Source of the DNA: Ectobacillus antri
GTDB lineage: Bacteria; Bacillota; Bacilli; Bacillales; Bacillaceae_G
DNA length: 64,000 nt
Reading direction: 5' to 3'
Assembly (NCBI RefSeq): GCF_003852715.1
Contig: NZ_RIAV01000013.1
Span: forward strand, 1 to 64,000
In this document: one piece after another, positions 49,981-61,162 of the stretch
Layout of the letters: each line of letters opens with the position of its first letter
Position numbering within the stretch: the stretch's first letter is position 1
Translations under genes and position numbers: made by a program
Notes under the pieces: generated by a model
Told to the model about the DNA's origin: nothing
Databases searched by the model: none
What the model saw: the letters and a program-made list of their open reading frames with translations, nothing else

Positions 49981-51426
49981 TCAGGCTTCTTGATGTTGTC
50001 TTTTCTCTGCAAGTAAAGACGCACCTGCAATTTCAGGGTGTGTCATTTCGAACGGATCTAGGATTACATCAAGTTCCGCTTCTGTTAAAACACCATAACT
50101 AATACACAGTTCTCGAACAGATTTACCAGTTAAAATTGCTTCACGTGCAATACGTGATGCTGTTTCGTATCCAATGTGAGGATTAACTGCAGTGATAACA
50201 CCAACACTTTGCTCTACGTACTGTTTTAAAATCTCTTCGTTAGCTGTAATACCAGCGATACAATACTCTCTAAATACCTCGAAAGCATTGTTCATAATAT
50301 CAATAGATTGCAACAAGTTAAAAACCAGTACCGGCTCCATTACATTCAATTCCATTTGTCCAGCCTCAGATGCCAAGCAAATTGTATGATCGTTACCGAT
50401 AACCTGGAATGCAACCTGATTAATTACTTCAGCCATAACCGGATTTACTTTCCCTGGCATGATAGATGAACCAGGCTGACGAGGAGGCAGCTGAATTTCT
50501 GCTAAACCTACACGTGGACCAGAAGCCATCAAACGTAAGTCGTTTGCTACCTTTGACATATTCATCATACAAACTTTTAAAGCGGCTGATACTTCCGTAT
50601 AAGCGTCTGTATTTTGCGTTGCATCTACAAGATCTTCTGCACCTACAAGTGGAAAACCGCTAATTTCCGCAAGATGCTCTACAACTCGTTCAATATAACG
50701 TGGATCTGCGTTCAAACCTGTTCCGACTGCTGTCGCCCCCATATTAACTTCATATAAATGTTGACGAGATTGTTTCATACGCTTTATGTCTCTGGCTAAA
50801 ACGCGGCGATACGCTTCAAACTCTTGTCCCAATCGAATAGGCACTGCATCTTGTAAATGTGTTCTTCCCATTTTAATAATATGATCAAATTCCTTTGCTT
50901 TTTGCGCAAATGCATCATGAAGCTTTTCGGCTGTTACCAGTAACTTTTCAAGCATGTCCAATACGGCGATATGAATACCTGTCGGAAAAGCATCGTTAGT
51001 AGATTGTGCCATGTTAACATGGGAGTTAGGACTTAAGGTTGCATAGTCTCCCTTTTCTTTCCCCATAATCTCCAAAGCACGATTCGCAATTACTTCGTTC
51101 GTATTCATATTAATGGACGTTCCTGCACCGCCCTGAATGGGGTCAACCATAAATTGATCATGTAGAGACCCTGCAATAATTTCTTCAGCCGCTTGTACGA
51201 TAGGACGAGCTAAATCTGGGCTTAAATACCCTGTTTCCATGTTAGCTAAAGCAGCTGCTTTTTTAACCATTGCCATCGCCACAATAAGTGAAGGATGTAA
51301 TCGATAGCCTGTAATTGGGAAGTTTTCAACTGCGCGCATCGTTTGTACACCGTAGTATGCATCCTTCGGTATCTCTTTTTCTCCAAGAAAATCTTTTTCA
51401 ATACGAGTTTCTATCATAACAGTCAT
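49981..51426 (-). CDS. aspA: Aspartate ammonia-lyase
   Basis: 481 aa, the family's usual size. The fumarase/aspartase signature GSSIMPGKVNP is present, and so are TGIHIAVLDMLEKLL, MGRTHLQDAVPIRLGQEF and GGAGTSINMNTNEVIANRA. It converts L-aspartate to fumarate and ammonia. The start at 51426 (MTVMIETRIEKDFLG) follows AGGGGATAG; the longer upstream frame is untranslated leader. A cre site lies about 320 bp upstream. Confidence 0.94.
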   Translation of the reverse strand: MTVMIETRIEKDFLGEKEIPKDAYYGVQTMRAVENFPITGYRLHPSLIVAMAMVKKAAALANMETGYLSPDLARPIVQAAEEIIAGSLHDQFMVDPIQGGAGTSINMNTNEVIANRALEIMGKEKGDYATLSPNSHVNMAQSTNDAFPTGIHIAVLDMLEKLLVTAEKLHDAFAQKAKEFDHIIKMGRTHLQDAVPIRLGQEFEAYRRVLARDIKRMKQSRQHLYEVNMGATAVGTGLNADPRYIERVVEHLAEISGFPLVGAEDLVDATQNTDAYTEVSAALKVCMMNMSKVANDLRLMASGPRVGLAEIQLPPRQPGSSIMPGKVNPVMAEVINQVAFQVIGNDHTICLASEAGQMELNVMEPVLVFNLLQSIDIMNNAFEVFREYCIAGITANEEILKQYVEQSVGVITAVNPHIGYETASRIAREAILTGKSVRELCISYGVLTEAELDVILDPFEMTHPEIAGASLLAEKRQHQEA

Positions 51427-51745
51427 TATTCTATCCCCTGTTTGTATAGTCTGTGTGTATAGGTTAAAAAATAAAATGAACTTTATTTTTTGCTGTGCTA
51501 CAGTCAATTGCCCCTTTTGCACATTCGCTTATAGGACTTTCTCTACACCATAATGTAAATTTCTCCTGTATTCTTGAAAAGCTTCAATGCTTACTTTTCA
51601 ATTCCTCAGTACCTTAGACCCAAATCAACTTTTGATATGGTCTACTTTATACATACAAAACAATATTTTCCCTGAAAAGTTTTTGTTTGGCAAGAGAAAA
51701 TATTAACAATTGCTCCCTTCGCCTCAAATATATAATAACAAAGCT

Positions 51746-51761
51746 TGAAAGCGCAATCATT
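51746..51761. promoter_or_regulatory. cre site (CcpA) in the aspA upstream region
   Basis: TTGAAAGCGCAATCAT matches WTGNAANCGNWWNCAW at all positions. It lies between aspA (start 320 bp away) and the VOC gene terminator, so aspA is the likely target, though the distance is long. Confidence 0.5.
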
Positions 51762-51804
51762 TATTTTGTGTAATAAAAAATAATATTATTCAGAAAAAAC
51801 ATAT

Positions 51805-51840
51805 AACAAAAACAGACTTTCATGAAAGTCTGTTTTTGTT
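51805..51840 (-). terminator. Terminator of the VOC gene
   Basis: A 36-bp perfect palindrome (arms AACAAAAACAGACTTTCA and complement) just after the VOC stop codon; T-rich on the minus strand. Confidence 0.88.
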
Positions 51841-51851
51841 ATATACAGGTA

Positions 51852-52238
51852 TTACATTTCGTAAATTTCTAGCGGCAAACCATCCGGGTCTTGAAAAAAC
51901 GTAAATTTCTTTCCTGTTACTGGATCAAGACGAATTTCTTCAACCTTTATACCACGTTCTTTTAGAGTCGTAGCGGCAGTTTCTACACATTCTGTTTCAA
52001 ATGCTAAATGGCGAAGGCCTGTTGCTTCTGGAAAACTAGGACGTTCTGGCGGGTTTGGAAACGAAAACAATTCAATTTGGTACAAACCGTTCACAGCCAA
52101 ATCAAGCTTATATGAATTACGTTCCTCCCTATATACTTCTTTCACTATTTCTAGCCCTAACACTTCCGTATAAAATTGTTTAGAAACTTCGTAATTACTA
52201 CAAATAACTGCAACATGATGAATTCGTTTTAACTTCAT
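51852..52238 (-). CDS. VOC-superfamily (glyoxalase-like) protein
   Basis: 128 aa, one vicinal-oxygen-chelate domain of two beta-alpha-beta-beta-beta modules. Metal-ligand candidates are the His in RIHHVAVIC, the Glu in LYQIELFSF, the His in GLRHLAFE and the Glu in LPLEIYEM. It resembles the small Gram-positive GloA2/SMU1112c-type proteins. AAAGGATGTG lies upstream of the ATG at 52238. Substrate unknown; monocistronic. Confidence 0.87.
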   Translation of the reverse strand: MKLKRIHHVAVICSNYEVSKQFYTEVLGLEIVKEVYREERNSYKLDLAVNGLYQIELFSFPNPPERPSFPEATGLRHLAFETECVETAATTLKERGIKVEEIRLDPVTGKKFTFFQDPDGLPLEIYEM

Positions 52239-52292
52239 AGCTCGCACATCCTTTCATGTATATTCTCATTTTAACTGCTTAATCTATAAAGT

Positions 52293-52547
52293 GAAGCTTC
52301 CATTTTTGAAATGCTGGGTGAATATATTCTAAATGGCTTTAAAGTCGCAATTGTTGTTGGTGCCACGCTGATTGGATTTGCCGCTCTTATCAGCATGATA
52401 AACAATTGATTTAATGTCATATTCGGTATAACTTTTCAGGAGATTCTCAATTATTTGTTTGCACCAATCGCCTTTATTATGGGGGCGGGAAAAGAAATTG
52501 TTTCAGCTGGAAGCATCATGGCAACAAAGCTTGTGACAAATGAATGA
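52293..52547 (+). pseudogene. Fragment of a NupC-type nucleoside transporter
   Basis: One frame reads [38 protein letters not shown], a TGA stop, then FNVIFGITFQEILNYLFAPI, AFIMGAGKEIVSAGSIMATK and LVTNE before another stop. This is an internal part of a concentrative nucleoside transporter (NupC/CNT). Both ends of the gene are missing, a stop interrupts the middle, and the segment after FIMG is shorter than in intact proteins. Confidence 0.8.
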
Positions 52548-52934
52548 TACATGCTTACTAAAGTGACTAATGTATTTTCCAAAATTTTAGGTAAGCATTT
52601 TACTATACGAATATTAGGTAAAATGTTACAATAAAATTTCAAAAGACATAACTCTTCGCTTCACCGTCCACTTACGACTAAATATCCTTTTTATAAAAAG
52701 TTAAGGCATATTACAAATTCGTAACAAATTTTATTTTTTAGTTACACAAACCCCTTTTTTAGTAGTATACTAGTAAGTAATATGTTGTGCGATATAACAG
52801 CTATTTACATACACTTCATATGCTGTCAGCAAAAGAAGCTTTACATTTCTGTCATCACAATACGTCATTAGTCTAAACGCCTGTGAAATATATGAAAAGC
52901 ATGCACTACATACAAAGCACTAGGGGGAAAACAA
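52548..52934. other. Intergenic region upstream of the VanW gene
   Basis: 387 bp, AT-rich, between the nupC remnant and the VanW gene. Contains no open frame worth calling. The promoter of the VanW gene should lie here; TAGTATACTAGTAAGTAATATG near 52762 offers a possible -10 region, but I cannot define it. Confidence 0.35.
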
Positions 52935-54203
52935 ATGAAAATGCGCAATTGGATTATTGGCTCCGTTATTGCCGGAGGCGTAGGTCTATGTGTAGCAGGC
53001 GGTGTTGCATACAGCTACACATCAAAACTAAATCAACAGCTTGACACATACGTTTTGCCCCATACTTCCTTTGAGGGCATTTCTTTAGATGGAAAAACAA
53101 AGAAAGAAGTGGAAGAGATTGTACAGCAAAAAGTTGATCAATTAAATCAGCAAACAATTTCTTATACGCTAAATGGAGTAACAGAGACATATACTTGGAA
53201 AGACTTAGGTGTTCAATATAAAGGGACTGATGTAGCTAAGCAAGTTTTTGAAGAGCAACAAGGTAATTTGAAAGAGCGCTATAATTTTCGAAAGAAAGCT
53301 GAAAATAACGAGTTAAACCGCTCCTATAAGCTAGAAGCAAAACTGGATTCCCAGAAATATGAGGCATTTATAAAAGATAAGTACAACAATCTGTTAAGTA
53401 AACCTAAAAATGCTTCTATTGCTATTAACGGTACTGCTATTACAATCACAGAAAGCAAAGACGGGTCTCAAGTTGATAAAAATCAGCTTAAAGCTTTAAC
53501 AGAACAATCCATTGCCACGGCTAATACCCAAATTCAAGTACCTATTATGGCAGTACGCCCGGAACGTACTACTGAAGATGTAAAAAACATGGGCATTACA
53601 GAAGTGATTGCTGAATATAGAACACCAATGAATGGACGAAATGCCAGTCAAACATTTAACGTACAGCGCGCCGCAAGTACATTAACTGGCGCATTTGTTG
53701 CACCTGATGAAGTATTTAGCTTTAACGGTCGAGTTGGGATTACCGATGCAAAAAATGGCTACCAATCTGCGGCAGTTTTTATTAACGGCAAAATAGAACA
53801 AAGTGCGGGTGGCGGTGTATGCCAAGTCAGCAGCACACTTTACGGTGCTGTATTACGTGCGGATCTAGCAGTTGTTGAGCGCAGTAATCACTCCTTACCA
53901 GTTGGCTATATTCCATTAGGGCAAGATGCCGCTGTCGCTGATTATGGTCCAGACTTAAAGTTTAAAAACAACACTGGCAAACATATTTACATTCAATCTT
54001 TCGTTGAAAATAACCAAGCGGTTGCTCGTATTTTTGGAACCAGCACAGGAAAGAATGTACAGGTTTCTTCTAAAGTTATTAGCGATACAGATAAAGCAGT
54101 CGTTGTAGACACATATAAAACTGTTACATTGAACGGGAAAGTATTGCAAAGCGGTCGCATTTCAAAAAGCACATATAAGAAACCAGAAAAAGCAGGAGCT
54201 TAA
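52935..54203 (+). CDS. VanW-family surface protein (YoaR-like)
   Basis: 422 aa. A single N-terminal membrane helix (about residues 6-27), then a putative peptidoglycan-binding domain (about 45-165, SFEGISLDGKTKKEVEEIVQQKV), then the VanW domain (about 225-345: YRTPMNGRNASQTFNVQRAASTLTGAFVAPDEVFSFNGRVG, GGGVCQVSSTLYGAVLRADLAVVERSNHS) and a short G5-like C-terminal part (YKTVTLNGKVLQSGRIS). VanW proteins are cell-envelope proteins of unclear biochemical role. GGGGGAAA lies just before the ATG. Confidence 0.9.
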   Translation: MKMRNWIIGSVIAGGVGLCVAGGVAYSYTSKLNQQLDTYVLPHTSFEGISLDGKTKKEVEEIVQQKVDQLNQQTISYTLNGVTETYTWKDLGVQYKGTDVAKQVFEEQQGNLKERYNFRKKAENNELNRSYKLEAKLDSQKYEAFIKDKYNNLLSKPKNASIAINGTAITITESKDGSQVDKNQLKALTEQSIATANTQIQVPIMAVRPERTTEDVKNMGITEVIAEYRTPMNGRNASQTFNVQRAASTLTGAFVAPDEVFSFNGRVGITDAKNGYQSAAVFINGKIEQSAGGGVCQVSSTLYGAVLRADLAVVERSNHSLPVGYIPLGQDAAVADYGPDLKFKNNTGKHIYIQSFVENNQAVARIFGTSTGKNVQVSSKVISDTDKAVVVDTYKTVTLNGKVLQSGRISKSTYKKPEKAGA

Positions 54204-54219
54204 TGCTCTTGCTTTTTCT
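54187..54219 (+). terminator. Terminator of the VanW gene
   Basis: AAAAAGCAGGAGC/GCTCTTGCTTTTT stem (one G-T pair), overlapping the stop codon and ending in T residues. Confidence 0.85.
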
Positions 54220-54406
54220 GTTTAAGCTGTGTTACACGTTGTTGAGTAGTTATTAACATAAATCACAAGCACCCTATTATTTTCACTCTAAACCAATCTA
54301 AATGCTTGTACCACTGGATTAGAATGTTTTATATACCAATCGGGTATCTTATAACTAATATATTTGTTCATATTCCTAGAATACATGAAAGATTGGTGAG
54401 GAACAT

Positions 54407-54746
54407 ATGGAACCCCCCCCCTACAATCAGTGGAGTATTTAGCCTTAAAAAAATTAACCGTGTTTCGTCAAAGTATTGTGCAGTATATAATGAGAGCTAT
54501 ATTAGCTAGTATGTTTATTGGATTCGGTGTAATCGTGGCATTTAAATCAGGGAACTATTTTTATACCGAACATTCGCCGTTAGCATATCCTATGGCCGCA
54601 CTCACATTCGGTGCAGCAATCATTCTTATCGCATACGGAGGAGCAGATTTATTTACTGGAAATACATTTTACTTTACATATGCTGCGTTACGAAAAAAAT
54701 GAATTGGCGAGATGTATTCATATGGGAGCTTTTTACTACTATGTAA
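54407..54746 (+). pseudogene. N-terminal fragment of a formate/nitrite transporter with two homopolymer frameshifts
   Basis: ATG at 54407 follows GGTGAGGA. Nine C residues (54413-54421) put the first codons out of frame with the downstream sequence; ten C would give MEPPPLQSVEYLALKKLTVF. The body reads FRQSIVQYIMRAILASMFIG and ends GGADLFTGNTFYFTYAALRKK, the FNT signature of the first half of the channel. Seven A residues at 54693-54699 then shift the frame again; one more A would restore KMNWRDVFIWELF before a stop. The rest of the transporter is absent. Confidence 0.75.
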
Positions 54747-54802
54747 ATAAGCCATTTTTAGATAAAGAATGAATATCGGTAATAAAAACAACAAGAATGA
54801 CT

Positions 54803-54845
54803 AAAAAACCTCAGCTCTATGGGATATAGAACAGAGGCTTTTTAC
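54803..54845 (-). terminator. Terminator of the neutral protease gene
   Basis: Imperfect hairpin CCTC-AGCTCTAT against ATAGAACAGAGG, flanked by A and T runs. Confidence 0.7.
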
Positions 54846-54909
54846 GTTCTTTATATTATTATCCTTGCAAGGGCGTAATTCACTTGGTTGCTACCTTTTT
54901 CTTCTTTGA

Positions 54910-56547
<1,638 letters not shown>

Positions 56548-56683
56548 CTAACTTTTTTTGAAGATATGCACATCTTACCATTTGTCTGATAGTTTGAAAA
56601 TACAGAAAACTAACTTTTTAATTTTCTCAATATTTGTGTCTATTTTTAAAACAATTTGATATAAAGATGCTATATTAAACAAA

Positions 56684-56719
56684 AAACCCTTTCACCTAAT
56701 GGTTGGGTGAAAGGGTTTT
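56684..56719 (-). terminator. Terminator of nprR-nprX
   Basis: A 13-bp stem AAACCCTTTCACC/GGGTGAAAGGGTTT with T run on the minus strand, immediately after the nprX stop. Confidence 0.88.
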
Positions 56720-56726
56720 ACTTTGT

Positions 56727-56846
56727 TCAAGCGATTACCTTAAAATCTGCCTCACCTCGAAACGGTGGGTGAAATTCATATTGTGGTTTGTCCATAACTA
56801 CCAAGATTGCAGCCGTTAAGAGAGCAAATGCTAATAACTTTTTCAT
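56727..56846 (-). CDS. nprX: NprX-type signalling pre-peptide
   Basis: 39 aa, too short for the usual cut-offs. The translation starts MKKLLAFALLTAAILVVMDK and ends FHPPFRGEADFKVIA: a positively charged start, a hydrophobic export segment, then a short polar tail. GGAGGTGAGG lies just before the ATG, overlapping the end of the regulator gene 13 bp upstream. Position, size and layout match NprX, the peptide whose C-terminal part re-enters the cell and activates NprR. The mature heptapeptide motif known from B. cereus (SKPDI) is not present; the DKPQYEF segment is a candidate, but this is a guess. Confidence 0.8.
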   Translation of the reverse strand: MKKLLAFALLTAAILVVMDKPQYEFHPPFRGEADFKVIA

Positions 56847-56859
56847 GTCCTCACCTCCT

Positions 56860-58119
56860 TCATCTATTTTGGATTGCAATAGCTAATTTATAGTAGCGAT
56901 TGCTTTCTTTATATTCTAATTGACTTTCCGAATATTCTGCAAGTTCAATATATATGTTTTTCAACTCTTGTGCGTCTTTAAATTGTTTAAATACAGGAAT
57001 GGCTTCTTTCTCTAAGAAGTCTTTATATTCCCCAGAGCTACGAAAGTATTTATATTGCAACATGAGTAGTAGATAATAATTCCTTTTTTCGAAAGTATTG
57101 TCTTTAGATGCTTTTAATCCTTTTTCAATCCAAACCTTTGCATCAGGAAACTGTTTCAACTCTATATAAGATTTAACAAGCTCATACATAGTCACTACAT
57201 ATGCCTCAATATGTGATTCCTTATAACGTAAACTATCTAAATATAATTCAGTTGCTTTTTTATGTTCTCCCTGTCTAGCATATAAGTATCCTAGATTGTG
57301 AAGTGTTCTTGCAAATATTTCTTCTTTGTCAGAAAAAGATGGTGCCGCCTGCAAAATATTTTCATACGTTTCTATCGCTTTATCATATTCTTTTAAACGT
57401 GCGTAGTTAATCCCTTGTATCACTTGACAGTCTATAATATAGCGAAACTTAGAAGCTTTACTATATAAATGTATTGCCTGTTCGACAAAATACAAAGACA
57501 TACTAACGTTATGGATCATACTATAAACCAATGCTAAGTTGTAATAGATACTCGGCTCACTGTACTTAATGGCTCTAGCCTGTTGTTCACATGTGACAAA
57601 ATAACCCGCTCCTTTTTCCCATTCCCCTTTTTTGCAAAACATTAATCCATTTACATAATGGAAAATAACATTATGAAAGGGGCTATATTTACTAGAAAGT
57701 TTTTTACATTCTTCTAAAAGACAAATCGCTTCATCCATCCGTCCCATTAATAAAAAATAGCGAACAGATAATAGTTGATAAAAGTTTAAAACTTCCGCAT
57801 CCTGAACTTGCAAAATAACGGGTTGAAGCTGCTTATATAGCTCCGTTGCTTTTTCTTGATTGGTATATACAAGTGCCGTATGCAATTGCTCTAACATCTT
57901 TTTTGCTTCCCCTGTTGTATTTTGCAAACTTGATAAACTGATTCCTAGCCTTTCGCATAAGAGTTGCATAATTAACTCTGAAGCTTCAATTTTATCATTT
58001 TCAATCTTGCTCAAATAAGACACTGAGCAAATCCCCTGACATAACTCTTCTTGCGTAATTCCTTGTTGCACACGTTTGTGAAAAATAAGCTTTCCTGACT
58101 GATGTAAGACGGTCCGCAT
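56860..58119 (-). CDS. nprR: NprR, RNPP-family peptide-responsive regulator
   Basis: 419 aa from the chosen ATG (58119). N-terminal HTH_3 domain (KRVQQGITQEELCQGICSVSYLSKIENDKIEASELIMQLLCERL), then about nine TPR units (for example LVYSMIHNVSMSLYFVEQAIHLY, INYARLKEYDKAIETYENIL, LGYLYARQGEHKKATELYLDSL). This matches NprR of the Rap-NprR-PlcR-PrgX family in length and layout. Binding of NprX converts NprR to an activator of protease and other necrotrophic genes. Alternative starts at 58134 and 58158 exist; 58119 is preferred because GGAGTGTGAGAAG precedes it. Confidence 0.9.
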   Translation of the reverse strand: MRTVLHQSGKLIFHKRVQQGITQEELCQGICSVSYLSKIENDKIEASELIMQLLCERLGISLSSLQNTTGEAKKMLEQLHTALVYTNQEKATELYKQLQPVILQVQDAEVLNFYQLLSVRYFLLMGRMDEAICLLEECKKLSSKYSPFHNVIFHYVNGLMFCKKGEWEKGAGYFVTCEQQARAIKYSEPSIYYNLALVYSMIHNVSMSLYFVEQAIHLYSKASKFRYIIDCQVIQGINYARLKEYDKAIETYENILQAAPSFSDKEEIFARTLHNLGYLYARQGEHKKATELYLDSLRYKESHIEAYVVTMYELVKSYIELKQFPDAKVWIEKGLKASKDNTFEKRNYYLLLMLQYKYFRSSGEYKDFLEKEAIPVFKQFKDAQELKNIYIELAEYSESQLEYKESNRYYKLAIAIQNR

Positions 58120-58230
58120 CTTCTCACACTCCATTCGCACTAAAGTAAAACTCCCCACATAAAATAGCCTCTGATGATTCTTAAACTAATCTTGTATATT
58201 CATTTTACACACTTTTCAGAAAAAATAAAT

Positions 58231-58260
58231 AGAAAAGCACAGGAAACCCTGTGCTTTTCT
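58231..58260 (-). terminator. Terminator of the amino-acid permease gene
   Basis: Perfect 13-bp stem AGAAAAGCACAGG/CCTGTGCTTTTCT with loop AAAC. Confidence 0.88.
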
Positions 58261-58270
58261 GTGAAGTATC

Positions 58271-59674
58271 TTAATTTGCTTTCTTCAGTGGTATTTCATT
58301 GTTCTCTTGTAATACACTATGCTTACGAGAGTATCCAAGGTATACTATTACGCCAAGCAATACCCAAACACTGAAATATAACCATGTTGTCCCAGGTAAA
58401 TTTACCATTAAAAATACACAGCAAGCCACTGAAATAATAGGTAATACCGGGACAAACGGAACGCGGAAGCCGCGCTGTAAATCCGGATGTGATTTACGGA
58501 ACAAAATAACAGCAAGTCCAATTACAGCAAATGTTAGTAAAGCACCAATATTCGCCAAGTTAGCCAGCTCTTTCAGGTCAACAAAACCTGCAATAAATGC
58601 GCTCCCCGCACCTGTAATCCATGTTGAGAAAGTGGGTACACCAGATGCATTTGTTTTAGAAAACATGGCTGGCAATAATCCATCACGGCTCATTGCGAAC
58701 AAAATTCGAGTAGACGCGTACACATAAGCAAAGATAACTGCCATAATACCGATAATCGCACCGACAGCGATTACACCTGCTACTGCATCTTGCCCAACAG
58801 AATGCAAAACATATGCCATTGCTTCTGCTACATTTAACTCTGTATATGGCACCATACCTGTCATGACTAGACAAACAGCAACATAGATAATTGTACAAAT
58901 TACAAGTGACGAGATAATTCCAATAGGCAAGTCTCGTTGCGGATTTTTTACTTCTTCCGCTGACGTAGACAAGGCATCAAAACCTAAAAATGCAAAGAAT
59001 ACAGCAGCTCCCCCTGCTATTACACCTTCTAAACCGTATGGCATAAACGGTGTCCAATTTTCAGGTTTTACATAAAAAGCACCTACTACAATGAATAAAC
59101 CAATTACAACTAGCTTTACTAATACCATAAAGTTATTTACTTTTTTACTTTCCTTCGTTCCTCTGGATAAAAGCCATGTAATTGCTAGGGTAATACAAAT
59201 GGCCGGTAAATTGACCGTTCCGCCTTGTGAAGGGATGGTTACAAACTCCTTTGGTATTGCTAACCCAAATCCACCTAAAAAATTATTAAAATATGCTGAC
59301 CAACCGTTCGCAACAGCAGATGTTGTCAACACATATACAGAAAGAAGCGTCCATCCCATCGTATGTGCTGCAAACTCTCCAATTGTTGCATATGCATATG
59401 TGTATACACTACCTGATGCAGGAATCGTCGAAGCAAACTCCGCGTAGCAAAGTGCGGCAAAACCACATACAATAGCAGCCAGCATAAAGGATAGAATCAC
59501 TGCTGGACCAGCATCTCTAGCAGCTACCAATCCGGTTAACACGAGAACACCTGTCCCGATAACGGCACCGATACCAAGTAAAGTTAAATCAAACGCACCT
59601 AACGTTTTTTCTAGTTGTTTTTTCTTTGATTGCTCCAACATGAGCGTAACTGATTTTTTCTTAAACAATCCCAT
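58271..59674 (-). CDS. APC-superfamily amino acid permease (YfnA/CAT-like)
   Basis: 467 aa, about 12 membrane helices. Hallmarks: LGAFDLTLLGIGAVIGTGVLVLTG, FFAFLGFDALSTSAEEVKNPQRDLPIGI and SRDGLLPAMFSKTNASGVPTFSTW. It lies 60 bp downstream of ald on the same strand, separated by a weak hairpin, so alanine (or another amino acid deaminated by the cell) is a plausible cargo. Confidence 0.88.
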   Translation of the reverse strand: MGLFKKKSVTLMLEQSKKKQLEKTLGAFDLTLLGIGAVIGTGVLVLTGLVAARDAGPAVILSFMLAAIVCGFAALCYAEFASTIPASGSVYTYAYATIGEFAAHTMGWTLLSVYVLTTSAVANGWSAYFNNFLGGFGLAIPKEFVTIPSQGGTVNLPAICITLAITWLLSRGTKESKKVNNFMVLVKLVVIGLFIVVGAFYVKPENWTPFMPYGLEGVIAGGAAVFFAFLGFDALSTSAEEVKNPQRDLPIGIISSLVICTIIYVAVCLVMTGMVPYTELNVAEAMAYVLHSVGQDAVAGVIAVGAIIGIMAVIFAYVYASTRILFAMSRDGLLPAMFSKTNASGVPTFSTWITGAGSAFIAGFVDLKELANLANIGALLTFAVIGLAVILFRKSHPDLQRGFRVPFVPVLPIISVACCVFLMVNLPGTTWLYFSVWVLLGVIVYLGYSRKHSVLQENNEIPLKKAN

Positions 59675-59734
59675 ACCGTTATTCCCCTTTATAAATTGAG
59701 AACCGAGAGACCCTGTCCCTCGGCTCTTTTATAA

Positions 59735-60862
59735 TTATACGTGTGCAGCTTGCAAAAGCTCTGCAGCATCCGCATATTGTAAACCATGCGCCTCTGCCAC
59801 AGCTTGATATGTTACATAGCCATTGAGCGTATTGATACCACTTAGCAATGCTTTGTTTTCTAGACAAGCTTTTTCATAGCCTTTGTTCGCAATTTGTACT
59901 GCATACGGTACAGTCACGTTTGTTAATGCGATTGTAGATGTACGAGGTACAGCACCTGGCATATTAGCAACTGCATAATGAACAACACCATGCTTCACAT
60001 ATGTTGGCTCATCATGTGTTGTAATGCGATCTGTTGTTTCAAAAATACCGCCTTGGTCAATTGCAATATCCACTACTACAGAGCCTGGCTCCATAGATTG
60101 AATCATTTCTTCTGTTACAAGCTTTGGTGCTTTAGCACCTGGAATCAAAACTGCGCCAATCACAAGATCAGATGTTTTTACTGCTTCTGCAATGTTATAT
60201 GGATTAGAAATTAATGTTGTTACTTGATGACCAAAAATGTCATCTAATTGACGTAAACGATCTGGATTCAAGTCGATAATCGTTACTTCTGCACCAAGAC
60301 CGACAGCTACTTTCGCAGCATTTGTACCTGCCACACCACCGCCAATAATTGTTACCTTACCACGATTAACTCCAGGCACACCACCAAGAAGAATACCTTT
60401 ACCGCCCTCAGGCTTCTCTAAAAATTGCGCACCGATTTGTGCAGACATACGTCCTGCTACTTCACTCATTGGTGTTAACAAAGGCAATGTTCCATTAGAT
60501 GCTTGTACTGTTTCATAAGCAATAGCTGTAACTTTCTTTTCAATTAAAGCCTTTGTTAAAGCAGGCTCTGGAGCAAGGTGTAGATATGTAAACAAAATTA
60601 ATCCTTCACGGAAGTAGCCGTATTCACTTGCAATCGGTTCTTTTACTTTCATAACCATATCCATAGCCCACGCTTCTGCAGCCGTTGCAACAATTGTAGC
60701 ACCCGCTGCTACGTATTGCTCATCCGTAAAACCAGAACCTAATCCTGCTCCAGCTTGAATATATACTTCGTGCCCATTTCTAATTAAGTGCACAACACCC
60801 GCTGGTGTCATCGCTACACGATTTTCATTGTTTTTAATTTCTGCTGGTACCCCAATACGCAT
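59735..60862 (-). CDS. ald: Alanine dehydrogenase
   Basis: 375 aa, the usual size. N-terminus [23 protein letters not shown] with the pyruvate-binding Arg and Lys residues, and the NAD-binding glycine motif [31 protein letters not shown]. It oxidatively deaminates L-alanine to pyruvate and ammonia. The start at 60862 follows AAGGAGATG by 8 nt. A perfect cre site lies about 97 bp upstream. Together with the downstream permease it forms an alanine use unit. Confidence 0.95.
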   Translation of the reverse strand: MRIGVPAEIKNNENRVAMTPAGVVHLIRNGHEVYIQAGAGLGSGFTDEQYVAAGATIVATAAEAWAMDMVMKVKEPIASEYGYFREGLILFTYLHLAPEPALTKALIEKKVTAIAYETVQASNGTLPLLTPMSEVAGRMSAQIGAQFLEKPEGGKGILLGGVPGVNRGKVTIIGGGVAGTNAAKVAVGLGAEVTIIDLNPDRLRQLDDIFGHQVTTLISNPYNIAEAVKTSDLVIGAVLIPGAKAPKLVTEEMIQSMEPGSVVVDIAIDQGGIFETTDRITTHDEPTYVKHGVVHYAVANMPGAVPRTSTIALTNVTVPYAVQIANKGYEKACLENKALLSGINTLNGYVTYQAVAEAHGLQYADAAELLQAAHV

Positions 60863-60958
60863 AATTTCAACATCTCCTTCAAGCAATACATATAATCTTT
60901 TATTCTATTAACATAGTATTTATTTCACATATTCATATTACCATTCTCTCTTTCATAT

Positions 60959-60974
60959 TGAAAGCGCTAACAAC
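60959..60974. promoter_or_regulatory. cre site (CcpA) upstream of ald
   Basis: TTGAAAGCGCTAACAA is a full match to the CcpA consensus WTGNAANCGNWWNCAW, including the near-palindromic core TGAAAGCGCTAACA. Located 97-112 bp before the ald start, consistent with catabolite repression or activation. Confidence 0.75.
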
Positions 60975-61162
60975 AAGAAAAATAAAGTCTTTTTATTCGG
61001 AAGAAACAGTATATTCTGGTATTTTTATACTTGTATGCAACACTCTACGTACAAAACAATTTCTTTTTCTTTACCATTTGTATATTAAAAAAATATATTA
61101 ATAGTGTCGAAAGAAATAGAATTACAGTCTTTTATTATATTAAAATTAAAAACAAGCGACGA

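Noticed and set aside
54430-54702. Functional small membrane protein starting at GTG 54430
   Set aside because: The sequence is the first part of a formate/nitrite channel; on its own it lacks the remaining helices, and both edges are explained by homopolymer frameshifts.
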